Position numbers and translations under genes: made by a program | Source of the DNA: Deltaproteobacteria bacterium | GTDB taxonomy: Bacteria > Myxococcota > Kuafuiibacteriia > Kuafuiibacteriales > Kuafuiibacteriaceae | NCBI GenBank assembly: GCA_011526105.1 | Contig: WYAZ01000059.1 | Location: 1-64,000, forward strand | Length of the DNA: 64,000 nucleotides | Reading direction: 5' to 3' | The notes under the pieces: generated by a model | Databases searched by the model: none | The model's input: only the letters and a program-made list of their open reading frames with translations | Told to the model about the DNA's origin: nothing | Shown: positions 8,301 through 17,717 of the stretch, one piece after another | How the letters are laid out: the number at the start of each line of letters is the position of its first letter | Position numbering within the stretch: position 1 is the first letter of the stretch

Positions 8301-10069
8301 TGGTTGAACTCCAGTCCGAGTTCGATCTCGAACATCAGCTTCGAGATGCCTTCATAGATCCTGTCGCTCGCGAAGTAGGGCGAGACCTCTCCGAGCTCGT
8401 TCACCACGTTGCTGTTGCCGAGGTGAAACTCGAGCCCCGGGCTTCGTACGATCTGAAACTGCCGAGAGAAGTAGAGGTTCAAGAACACGATGGGGAGGAG
8501 CTGCAGCCTTGCGCCCGAGAGCACCACCAGACTGTCCGAACCGTCTGGCGAGAAGATGTCGCCCACGCTCTCCATGTTGAGCCGCATGAAGGAGCCAAAG
8601 ACCTGGAACACCGAGACCGGAAAGGCCTCGAGGTGGGCGTAGAAGGTTCCGCTGTTGGGCGCGGTGGAGCTTTCGATCCCCACCCCGAAGCCAAAGAGCT
8701 TATCGTCCTCCGAATCTTTGAAGATGGCGTAGTTGAGATCGAAGGCGAGGCCCACACGCCGGTCTTGGTCTTGCACAACGAAGCCGTTCTCCGGATCGCC
8801 AAATGCGGCTTGGAACTTCGTGGGGGTTACCTGCCAGGGGCTCGCGCTCTGCGCGTACTGGTACTTGGTGATCTCGTAGAGCGTGTCGAAGTAGCCGGGC
8901 AAATAATCGTAGTCGAAGGTCCTGAACTCGGAGCGCACTCGAAACGCGTGAAGCGTCCTCTCGCCCGCGGTGAACCGGCCGAGGAGACCGGTGGCGATGC
9001 CGCCGCCGTGATCGAGGAACTGATGAAACGTGCCGTACAGCTTGATGTTGGCGCGTTCGTGATCAAACACGCGGGTCTCGGCCGAGAAGCCGAGCGCGTG
9101 CACACCGACGGTTTCGACCACCGGACGACCTGTGTCGGGGTCGGTGCGCACGAAGGTGTCGTCGCGCTCCACCCCGGTGATGGGATCGATGCCGGCGATG
9201 CTGCCGCTGCCGGGCACACAACGGTCGGACGAGACCGAGACACGTACGCACCTCGGCGCGTTGAAGTCGCCCGCGTACTCGATGCCCAGCGAGATCGATC
9301 GGAGCAGCCAGTGTGCATTTTCGACGAAACCCATCGGCTTGATGAAGGCGAGGGCGCCAAGGATCTGCCCGCGCGCGGTGACGTCGTTGAAGGTGACCTG
9401 AAAGCCGCCGTAGTCGTTGTAGAGGTCGAGCTCCACCCCGGTGAGCACGCGGTCGATGTCGATGGCGCCCTGGTATCGATGGAGGAGACCGCCATGCCCG
9501 ATGGTGACGGTACGCAAGGAGTCGATGGTGAAGTAGACGTTGTCTTCCTTCTTGCCGTACGTGAGAAACCGAAGCACCTTCGCGAAGTCCGAGGCCTCGT
9601 CCCAGTCTTGCTTTCGCACCTTCATGCCGCCGAAGTCGAAGCTGCCGCCCTCGAGCAGCAGCAGGTTCAAGGGCACTTGAAGGCCGAGCGAGAACTTATC
9701 GAAGTACATGCCGAAGTTGGGCGTGACGGAGAGGAAGAGATCCTTGGTGATGATCGAGGGGCCGATGCGGATCCCGGCGTGGTCGTAGCGCGAGACCAGC
9801 TCGCGGGTGCCCACGCCGATGAGTTCACCCTTGATGTAGTTTGTGGGCTCGGCGTCCGTCTCCGTGGTCATCGGCGTCTCGCTCGCCGGGATCTCGCTGG
9901 CGGGCGGCGGCGCTTCCGCGACGCTCGCTGTGGTGGCCGTAGTCTTCGGGGGCGCCTCTGGCTCGTCCCAGACGTTCTCCTCGGCAGAGGCGAGCGCCGG
10001 GATCTGAGAGAGGAGCAGGAACGCGGTCTTCGTGACCCACGCCCTCGAAGAGGGGCCGAGCTCGGGCAT
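8297..10069 (-). CDS. Predicted outer-membrane beta-barrel protein
   Basis: A protein of about 590 residues. A signal peptide starts at ATG 10069 and ends in ALASA before EEN; a GTG at 10117 in the same frame would add 16 residues and spoil the signal. A Pro/Ala/Thr-rich linker follows (roughly residues 20-75), then a long region of alternating hydrophobic and polar residues with many Tyr, Phe and Gly, typical of barrel strands. No family was recognised. It is first of three overlapping genes (barrel, lipid-anchored hydrolase, lipoprotein) and lies only 68 bases downstream of fni on the same strand, so it may share the isoprenoid transcript. Confidence 0.75.
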   Translation of the reverse strand: MPELGPSSRAWVTKTAFLLLSQIPALASAEENVWDEPEAPPKTTATTASVAEAPPPASEIPASETPMTTETDAEPTNYIKGELIGVGTRELVSRYDHAGIRIGPSIITKDLFLSVTPNFGMYFDKFSLGLQVPLNLLLLEGGSFDFGGMKVRKQDWDEASDFAKVLRFLTYGKKEDNVYFTIDSLRTVTIGHGGLLHRYQGAIDIDRVLTGVELDLYNDYGGFQVTFNDVTARGQILGALAFIKPMGFVENAHWLLRSISLGIEYAGDFNAPRCVRVSVSSDRCVPGSGSIAGIDPITGVERDDTFVRTDPDTGRPVVETVGVHALGFSAETRVFDHERANIKLYGTFHQFLDHGGGIATGLLGRFTAGERTLHAFRVRSEFRTFDYDYLPGYFDTLYEITKYQYAQSASPWQVTPTKFQAAFGDPENGFVVQDQDRRVGLAFDLNYAIFKDSEDDKLFGFGVGIESSTAPNSGTFYAHLEAFPVSVFQVFGSFMRLNMESVGDIFSPDGSDSLVVLSGARLQLLPIVFLNLYFSRQFQIVRSPGLEFHLGNSNVVNELGEVSPYFASDRIYEGISKLMFEIELGLEFNQ

Positions 10070-10137
10070 GGGTCGAGGGGGATGAAACCGCCCGTCGGAC
10101 CGGGCGTCAAGGCGCACAGTGTGGGCCTCTCTGAACT

Positions 10138-11189
10138 TCAGCGCGTCCTGAGCACCGCTTTGGCGCGCAGCTCCGCGGGGTTTCGCGCCCCCACACAGAA
10201 GTGGGCGATCTCGAGTTCGCGTCGAAAGCGAGTGAGGACCCGCGCCACGGCTTCACCGCTGGCGAGCGCGGCTTCGAGCACCGGCTTGGCGATGCTGACG
10301 AAGTCGGCGCCGAGCGCGAGCGCCTTTGCGGCATCGAGGCCGGAGCGGATCCCACCCGAAGCGATGATGATGGCCCCGGGCGCGCGTTTGCGGCCTTCCG
10401 CGATCAAGACCGCAGTGGGCACCCCCCAATCTCGAAAGGTCTCACCGAGCCCGCGGGCCAGGTCGGAGCTCGCGCGCAGGCCTTCGACCCGAGCCCAGCT
10501 CGTCCCGCCGCCGCCGCTGACATCCACCGCGGCGACGCCGCGCGCGGTGAGGTCGGCAAGCGCCCTGGGGCCAATGCCGGCGCCGCATTCCTTGACCAGC
10601 ACCGGGAAGGGCACTGCACGCGCGAGCGCCTCGATCTTGTCTCCGAGGCCGCTGAAGTTGGTGTCTCCGCCCTCCTGAACCGCCTCTTGTAGCGCGTTGA
10701 GGTGCAAAAACAGTGCGTCCGCGCCGATCATCTCGACCGCTCGCTTCGCCTCTTTTTCGCCGTAGCCGTAGTTGAGCTGCACCGCGCCCAAGTTGGCGAA
10801 CAAGAGTGAGGTCGGCGCGTACTTTCGGATCTCGAAGCTGCTCGCCGCGCTCGGATGCTCAATGGCGATGCGCTGCGAGCCCACCCCCAAGCCGAGCCCC
10901 GCGGCCTCGACCCCTTCCGCGAGGTGACGGTTGATCTTCGCCCCCTCTTCGAGCCCGCCGGTCATGCTGGACACCAAGATGGGGGCTCTTAGCTTCTTGC
11001 CGAAGAGCTCCGTCTCGAGGTTCACCTCGGACAGCGCGATCTCCGGCAGCGCTTGGTGCTCGAAGTACAGCCCATCGAATCCGGCCGAGAGCGCGGCGAA
11101 CTGGCTCTCCTCCGACAAGCAGATGCGCACGTGGTCCTGTTTGCGCGCGCCGATGTCGCCGAGCGACGGTGCGGATGGCTTGGACTTGC

Positions 11190-11193
<4 letters not shown>
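10138..11193 (-). CDS. fni: Type 2 isopentenyl-diphosphate delta-isomerase
   Basis: An FMN- and NAD(P)H-dependent enzyme that interconverts isopentenyl and dimethylallyl diphosphate in the cytoplasm. The protein has 351 residues, the normal family length. Family marks are ARKQDH at 16-21, SSMTGG at 75-80, HLNALQE at 164-170 with the conserved Gln169, Lys201 in VKECGAGIG, and GGIRSGLD in the FMN phosphate-binding region. The start is ATG 11193, which overlaps the stop codon of mvaA as ATGA, so the two mevalonate-route genes are translationally coupled. Type 2 isomerases are usual partners of a bacterial mevalonate pathway. Confidence 0.95.
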
Positions 11194-12509
<1,316 letters not shown>

Positions 12510-12548
12510 GCTTGGCAAGCGCTCGTTTGGGGCATTATCGGTGCCTCT

Positions 12549-13583
12549 GTGAAGAGCACCGCGAAGACCTGGTTGGCCGAGGCAAAACGCCTCGTGGACG
12601 CGGCGCTCATCGCGTTTGTCGAGGAGAAGGTGCGGGCGGCGAGCGCGGTCGATCCCGAGGCGGAAGCGCTCGCCACCGAGATCCGTGGGCTGAGCACACG
12701 CGCCGGTAAGCGCCTCCGCGGCGGGTTGGTGCTGCTCGGGCATCGGATGGCGGGGGGGGCGAGTCACGAGCCGGTGCTTCCGGCCGCGGTGGCCTTCGAG
12801 CTGCTGCAGACCCATCTGCTCATCCAGGATGACTGGATGGATCGCGACGACCTTCGACGCGGCGGGCCGAGTGTGCATCGCGCTTTTGCGGACCGGCTCG
12901 GCGACGAGCATCTCGGCGCGAGCCTCGCGATCTTGGCGAGCGACGTCGCGTGGGCGTGGGCGCTCGAGTCACTGCTGGCGGCGGAGGTTCCGCCGGAACG
13001 GAGCCGTGAGGCGGCGCAGCTCTTTGCGTCGATTGAGACCGAGGTGGTGTACGGGCAGCTCCTCGACGTGCTCGGCACCGCCGAGACCGAGAAGGTCCAC
13101 CGTCTGAAGACCGCCGGTTACACGATCTCTGGCCCGCTTTGTCTCGGGGCAACGCTCGCCGGGGCGGATGCGCCCTTACTCGATGCGCTTCGGCGCTTCG
13201 CCAACCCTCTGGGGGTCGCGTTTCAGCTCCGAGACGATCTGCTGGGCGTGTTTGGGGCGCCCGAGAAGACGGGAAAGCCGGTGGGCGCGGATCTACGCGC
13301 GGGCAAGCGCACGATGCTCGTGAGCCTCGCGGAGCGCCTCCTCTCCGGTGACGAGCGTGTATCGCTCGAGCTCGTGCTGGGAAACGCCGCGGCGCCAGAG
13401 GCCGAAGTCGCGCGCCTGACCGCGATCTTCGAGGAACGAGGCATCCGGACTCGGGTCGAGGAGAAGGCCGCCGCCCTCGAGGCCGAGGCGCGAGCGGCCG
13501 TGGCCGAGGTGGCGCGGGTGTCGGGTCGGCCGGCGGATGAACTCGATGGTTTGGTGGAGCTCATGGCCGAACGCGCGGAGTAA
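12549..13583 (+). CDS. Polyprenyl (farnesyl/geranylgeranyl-type) diphosphate synthase
   Basis: A chain-elongating trans-prenyltransferase of 344 residues that joins IPP to allylic diphosphates. The first aspartate-rich motif is DDWMD at 94-98, followed by DDLRRGGPSVH. The second motif is reduced to DDLLG at 229-233, a variant seen in many GGPP-type synthases. GKRLRG at 53-58 matches the IPP-binding segment. The gene starts with GTG and diverges from mvaA across only 39 bases, so both strands probably share a control region, which fits a joint isoprenoid supply function. Product chain length cannot be set from sequence alone. Confidence 0.9.
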   Translation: MKSTAKTWLAEAKRLVDAALIAFVEEKVRAASAVDPEAEALATEIRGLSTRAGKRLRGGLVLLGHRMAGGASHEPVLPAAVAFELLQTHLLIQDDWMDRDDLRRGGPSVHRAFADRLGDEHLGASLAILASDVAWAWALESLLAAEVPPERSREAAQLFASIETEVVYGQLLDVLGTAETEKVHRLKTAGYTISGPLCLGATLAGADAPLLDALRRFANPLGVAFQLRDDLLGVFGAPEKTGKPVGADLRAGKRTMLVSLAERLLSGDERVSLELVLGNAAAPEAEVARLTAIFEERGIRTRVEEKAAALEAEARAAVAEVARVSGRPADELDGLVELMAERAE

Positions 13584-13598
13584 CTCGGCGCCGGTGGG

Positions 13599-13943
13599 TC
13601 ACTCCTCGGGGCGTTGATCGAGCCAGGAGAGAACGCGCACCGATTGATCGAGGTACGCCATCGCGTGCGAGAGCGCATCACTCTGTCCCTTGTCCTTGAT
13701 CGCGCGGATGAAGGCCTCGATCGTGTTGCGCGCCTCTTCGAGGGGCACGTGCGCGAGGGCGAAGCGCGACTGTATGATCAGCTTTCGGGTCTCGAACAAC
13801 TTCTCGAGGATCGGGTCGCTGAACCATCCGGACGGGTCGAGCGCCAGGCGGTCGAGTGCGTCGAGCGCTTCGAGCTTGGTCTCGATGGGGTGGCGCCCGA
13901 GGATGGCCTCGAGGGCGCGCTCTCGCTCGTGGGCGACGTCCAT
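13599..13943 (-). CDS. Small helical protein of unknown function
   Basis: A 114-residue soluble protein, predicted mostly helical, with no signal peptide, membrane segment or cysteine. No family was recognised. It starts at ATG 13943, 11 bases after the stop of the membrane-protein gene upstream, and ends 15 bases from the convergent prenyl synthase stop. The three genes from the sirtuin down to this one are closely spaced on the minus strand and probably form one operon. Confidence 0.7.
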   Translation of the reverse strand: MDVAHERERALEAILGRHPIETKLEALDALDRLALDPSGWFSDPILEKLFETRKLIIQSRFALAHVPLEEARNTIEAFIRAIKDKGQSDALSHAMAYLDQSVRVLSWLDQRPEE

Positions 13944-13954
13944 GCCGGCCGTTG

Positions 13955-14392
13955 CTACTTCGACTTCCCGCGCGAGTAAATGACGAGTCCGGTGGCGAGC
14001 AGGGGTAGCCCAAAGACCAGGCCCATGGCGGCAAAGGGCCGTCCCCAGCTCAGGCCGGCCAGGGCACAGAAGATCACGCCGAGGGTGCTGGCGATCTTCC
14101 CGCGCCGCCGCGACAGGTCTGCGAGCTGGGCCGCCGCGTCCGGCGGTCTGGTCAGGAGTCGGGCCGCGACCTGCGCCGCGAGGCGTTCCTGCCAGGCCCT
14201 CGCGGTGTCTGCGTGTTCCTGCTCGGCCGCCATGACCTTGTAGAGGTCGACCGCCTCCAGGTAGCGGCCGCTCTCGATCGCATAGGTCACGAAGGTGCGA
14301 TGCCGAGCTTCTTCGTCGGGCTGCGCCCGCACCTGGGCCCAGAGCATGGCCAGGCTGTCGGTGGTGGTGCTCGGTTCTTCCGGCGAGCTCAC
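13955..14392 (-). CDS. Small membrane protein with helical cytoplasmic N-terminal region
   Basis: A 145-residue protein of unknown function. Residues 1 to about 95 are hydrophilic and helical, with a region resembling a degenerate TPR (YLEAVDLYKVMAAEQ). Residues about 98-140 form two closely spaced hydrophobic segments, ending in the basic tail YSRGKSK. The start is GTG 14392. It lies 9 bases after the sirtuin stop and 11 bases before the next gene, consistent with an operon. Confidence 0.7.
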   Translation of the reverse strand: MSSPEEPSTTTDSLAMLWAQVRAQPDEEARHRTFVTYAIESGRYLEAVDLYKVMAAEQEHADTARAWQERLAAQVAARLLTRPPDAAAQLADLSRRRGKIASTLGVIFCALAGLSWGRPFAAMGLVFGLPLLATGLVIYSRGKSK

Positions 14393-14401
14393 GGGCGTAG
14401 A

Positions 14402-15247
14402 TTAACCCAAGCGTTTCGTCTGGAGAAGTCGCTCACAGATGGCGGGGAGCGCGGCCTCGGCGGTCGCTTCGAGCCAGACCCCTCGCGGGAGGCGCTCCGC
14501 CTGCGACGTGAACAGACTCGGCTCTGGGTTCACCGCGATGAACGCAGCGCCGCAGCGGGCGGCGAGCTTCGCCACGTGGATGGGCAGATTTGTGGCCGCC
14601 GAGGTTCCTACGATGAGCAGCAGGTCGGCCTCCTCCGCCGCCGAAAGAGAGCTCTCGAAGCGGAAGTTCTCTTCGTCGTAGGTCTCGTCGAACCACAAGA
14701 CGTGGGGTCGTCCTCGCTCTTTGGTGACCGGGCAACGGAGCTGTTCGAGCTCCGCTGCCGTCACGCGCCGGTCCTTGGCCCAAGTCGTCTCGATGCTTTT
14801 CGGGATCGGGCTCACCGGTCCACCCTCTCGCTCGGCCGAACGGAGAAAGTCGATGTTGCCGTGGATCTCATAGCTCCGCTCGCGGGTGCACCCCGACCGC
14901 GCGTGTAGCCCATCGACGTTTTGCGTGATCAAGAGGAAGCGCTCGCCGAGCCCTCGTTCGAGTCGCGTGATCGCGTGATGCGCCTCGTTGGGTTCGGCGC
15001 GATGACAGACGCCCCGCCGATACAGGTACCAGCTCCACACATCCTCGGGCGCCCGCATGAACGCGGATCGGGTGGCCAGTTCCATCGGGTGATACACCTT
15101 CGACCCGACGGTCCAGTAGCCCTCCGGCCCGCGAAACGTGGGGATGCCAGACGCGGCGGAGACACCCGCGCCGGTCAGCACGATGATCCTGCCCGTCCCC
15201 GTCTTCGCCTCGGACAGGAGTTGCTCCAGCTTCTCGGGGCGCTGCAT
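14402..15247 (-). CDS. Sir2-family NAD-dependent deacylase lacking the zinc-cysteine tetrad
   Basis: A 281-residue sirtuin. NAD-binding and catalytic motifs are intact: GAGVSAASGIP (26-36), TFRG, TQNVDGLH (108-115), the catalytic His129 in EIHG and the later GTSAATN. The zinc-binding module, which normally carries two CxxC pairs after the catalytic His, has only one cysteine (Cys172). Tyr74 and Arg77 (WYLYRR) align with the Tyr-x-x-Arg pair of class III sirtuins such as CobB and SIRT5, so a preference for acidic acyl groups such as succinyl is possible. First gene of a likely three-gene operon, and divergent from the MopE-like lipoprotein. Confidence 0.85.
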   Translation of the reverse strand: MQRPEKLEQLLSEAKTGTGRIIVLTGAGVSAASGIPTFRGPEGYWTVGSKVYHPMELATRSAFMRAPEDVWSWYLYRRGVCHRAEPNEAHHAITRLERGLGERFLLITQNVDGLHARSGCTRERSYEIHGNIDFLRSAEREGGPVSPIPKSIETTWAKDRRVTAAELEQLRCPVTKERGRPHVLWFDETYDEENFRFESSLSAAEEADLLLIVGTSAATNLPIHVAKLAARCGAAFIAVNPEPSLFTSQAERLPRGVWLEATAEAALPAICERLLQTKRLG

Positions 15248-15361
15248 GCCCGCACTCTCTCACTCGGGTGGTGTTCTCCACCATGTGCTCCTCGCACCGA
15301 CCTTGACCGTGGCTGCAGCCCTCCCGATGATGACGAGGCCGAACGGGGGCTCGGCAGCCGC

Positions 15362-16048
15362 ATGCGCATCTCGACCGGTCTACCCACGCTCCTCCTCACG
15401 TTGTCGGCCGCGCTTCTGCTCGCGCGTTGCGGGGAGGGCGATCAGGCCTGCATCCGCGATGACGACTGCGGTGGCGGCAACCGTTGCTCCACCCCGAGTC
15501 CGGGCTCTCGCGGCATTTGCCGCACCTGCGACCCCGAAGAGACCCCGTACAACGCGCTCGATGACGACTGCGACCCGAGTACACCCGACAAGGACTTGGA
15601 TGGCGACGGCGAGAATTGGGTCGATTCGCCCATCGCGCCGGGCACCGATTGCGACGATCAGCAGCGGCTCGCGAGCTCGAGTCAGCCGGAGCTCTGCGGC
15701 GACAACATCGACAACGACTGCGACGGCCGGGTGGACGAGGAGGACTGCGCCGACGCGCTCCCGCCGAGCGTAGTCTTCGTGCATCCGATGGCCTCCGACG
15801 TGATCTTCGGGAACGTGCCTTTCCGAATCCGCGTCCTCGAGGACACACGCTTGTCCCAGTTCGAGCTCTACACCAGCGAGTTCAGGCTCGGCTCACCGAC
15901 CAACCTCGATCCGCCGGAGCAGGACATCTTTCGACTCGAGGTCGACACGACGAGGATTCCGAACGGACGGCATCGGGTGACCGCGCGTGCGGTCGACCTG
16001 GTGGGCCGGCAGGGTTTTGATCAGGTCGAGATCACCGTCGAGAACTGA
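15362..16048 (+). CDS. MopE-like lipoprotein with Asp-rich metal-binding-type repeats
   Basis: A 228-residue exported protein. A lipoprotein signal runs from ATG 15362 to LARC (Cys23); an Arg directly before the Cys is unusual, so lipidation is likely but not certain. Residues about 25-130 hold cysteines and Asp-rich segments (DDDCDPS, DLDGDGENW, DNIDNDCDGRVDEEDC) matching the putative metal-binding motif of MopE-type surface proteins. The remaining 100 residues look like an Ig-like beta-sandwich. It diverges from the sirtuin gene across 114 bases and ends 6 bases before the convergent acyl carrier protein stop. Calcium or other metal binding is an inference. Confidence 0.8.
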   Translation: MRISTGLPTLLLTLSAALLLARCGEGDQACIRDDDCGGGNRCSTPSPGSRGICRTCDPEETPYNALDDDCDPSTPDKDLDGDGENWVDSPIAPGTDCDDQQRLASSSQPELCGDNIDNDCDGRVDEEDCADALPPSVVFVHPMASDVIFGNVPFRIRVLEDTRLSQFELYTSEFRLGSPTNLDPPEQDIFRLEVDTTRIPNGRHRVTARAVDLVGRQGFDQVEITVEN

Positions 16049-16054
16049 CGGGGC

Positions 16055-16306
16055 TCACTTCGCGCCGAGCTTCATCACGAGACGGGTGAGGTCGCCCACG
16101 GTCTTGATGCTCGCGAGGTCCTCGTCCGGGAACTGAACCTCGAGCCGCTCCTCCATCACGCCGATGACTTCCATCGTCGAGACCGAGGACAGACCGAGTG
16201 CTGCCAGGTCGGTGGTGGGGCTGAGATCGTTCGTCAGCTTCTTGCTCTCGACCTCGAAGACGGCGGTCTTGAACAGCTCGAGGATCTCTTTCTCGGTCTT
16301 GGCCAT
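16055..16306 (-). CDS. Acyl carrier protein
   Basis: An 83-residue phosphopantetheine carrier protein (start ATG 16306). The attachment motif reads LGLSSVSTME, with Ser41 as the expected phosphopantetheine site; the usual Asp before it is replaced by Ser40. The four-helix pattern and acidic composition fit the family. There is no fatty-acid or polyketide gene next to it, so it may serve a dispersed pathway. It lies 80 bases downstream of the double cyclic-nucleotide-binding gene on the same strand. Confidence 0.85.
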   Translation of the reverse strand: MAKTEKEILELFKTAVFEVESKKLTNDLSPTTDLAALGLSSVSTMEVIGVMEERLEVQFPDEDLASIKTVGDLTRLVMKLGAK

Positions 16307-16386
16307 GCGGATTGGCATAGGCCACAGCCGAACCGCCCTCGTCAACGCGGGTCTTCGGATAGGGGTTTAGCTGAACCCCGTCAGGA

Positions 16387-17709
16387 CTACGGCCCGAGGG
16401 AGGCCAAGTGCTCGAGGACCGGCGGATATTGCGCGGCGAGCCCCAAGAACCCCGCCGCCGGGAGCCTGAGCACGGCCATCTCGGTGCCCGCGCGGACCGT
16501 GTTGGTGGAGAACTCTCCGGCGAGCAAGGACTGCTGGCCGACGATGCCGCCGGTGACGATCGACGTGCCGTCGTCGACGTCGAAACGGCCCGAGAGCGGC
16601 AGGTAGAGCCCGTCCGCCTGCGTCCCCTCTTGAAGGATGAACGTGCCCCTGGGCACCCGAAGCACCTGAAAGAGCCGCGCCACCTCGCGGCGGGTCTTGG
16701 TGTCGAAGGCCGAGAACAGGGGTGAGGTCTGAAGCAGGTTTCCCACCAGTCGACGGGTCAAGAGCTCGAACAGGATGTCGCCGACTTCGGGATGCTCACG
16801 GACCGCCCCGACGACCACGGTCTTCGGGATGCGCAGGGCCACGAGTTGCCCGAACACCACCACATCAGCGTTCCTCGGCTCGTTCTCGAGCAAGCAGGAC
16901 TCTCCGAAGAGCTCACCCTCGACCAGCAGGACCGGCGCCTTGTCGGTGACGCCTGGAACCTCGACTCTCGCGCAGCCTTCCACGATGGCGTACAGCGCGT
17001 CCGCAGGATCACCTTTCGTGATCACGACCGCCTTGTCGTCGAGCTCGACGAGCTCGGAGCCCGTGGCCAGCGCATCGAGCGCCGTCTTGGGGACCTGAGC
17101 AAACAGAGAGAACAGGGGCATGACCGCGAGGCTCTCCGCCGAAGGCCCGTCCTCTCCGCGAACCGGCGTGGCGGTGAGCACGGGGCGTGCGCCGACCTCC
17201 ATCTCGGACAGATCGAGGTCGATCGAGATCTCGGTGCCGGCGAGGACGATGTCCTGGCTCTTGAGCCCGGGGCTGAGTTCGATTCGAGCGATCTTGGCCG
17301 CCTTGCCTTCGTGCTCCGCCGCCACCTGCAGCAGGCTCGCTTGTCCGACGCCGGTGATCGCCGTGGGCACGCGCTTTTCACGGTGGATCTCTTGCGCCCG
17401 CGTCGTGTCGACGCGAGCGAGGATGTCGGTGCGTGCGCCATCGAGCAGGAGGATCGTCTTGGCCATGGCGACGGCGCGCGCCACGAAGCCTGCCTCGGCG
17501 TAGAGATCGGTGGCCCGTTCGTAGGCGTTGACCGCCTCGGCCTTGCTCCCTTGACGCCGGAGGATGTCGCCCCGGCGATGCGGCCAGCGCGCATTGCTCG
17601 GTTCGCGGGTCTCGAGCTGGGTCAGGATCTCGAGTGCATCCTTCGTGCGATCCTTTTGGACGGCCTTGTCGAGCTGAGTTCGTAGGTCTCGGAGTTCTCT
17701 TTCACTCAT
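16387..17709 (-). CDS. TPR protein with two cyclic-nucleotide-binding domains
   Basis: A 440-residue cytoplasmic protein without a DNA-binding domain. Residues 1 to about 95 are TPR-like helices, 95-195 form a linker, about 198-310 form a first cyclic-nucleotide-binding domain and about 325-435 a second. The first keeps a phosphate-binding cassette (GELFGESCLLENEPRNADV, 265-283). The second has GGIVGQQSLLAGEF followed by STNTV and lacks the conserved Arg, so it probably does not bind nucleotide normally. It starts 8 bases after the PfkB gene stop with GGAAG near the start codon. The role may be a nucleotide-sensing scaffold. Confidence 0.85.
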   Translation of the reverse strand: MSERELRDLRTQLDKAVQKDRTKDALEILTQLETREPSNARWPHRRGDILRRQGSKAEAVNAYERATDLYAEAGFVARAVAMAKTILLLDGARTDILARVDTTRAQEIHREKRVPTAITGVGQASLLQVAAEHEGKAAKIARIELSPGLKSQDIVLAGTEISIDLDLSEMEVGARPVLTATPVRGEDGPSAESLAVMPLFSLFAQVPKTALDALATGSELVELDDKAVVITKGDPADALYAIVEGCARVEVPGVTDKAPVLLVEGELFGESCLLENEPRNADVVVFGQLVALRIPKTVVVGAVREHPEVGDILFELLTRRLVGNLLQTSPLFSAFDTKTRREVARLFQVLRVPRGTFILQEGTQADGLYLPLSGRFDVDDGTSIVTGGIVGQQSLLAGEFSTNTVRAGTEMAVLRLPAAGFLGLAAQYPPVLEHLASLGP

Positions 17710-17717
17710 GGTCTTCC

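Noticed and set aside
7742-10678. Plus-strand open frame of about 980 codons
   Set aside because: It runs antisense across the hydrolase, barrel and isomerase genes and changes composition without any domain. It is a compositional artefact.
12510-12911. Upstream extension of the HMG-CoA reductase frame
   Set aside because: The extra codons lie antisense to the prenyl synthase gene and have no family similarity. ATG 12509 gives the normal enzyme length.
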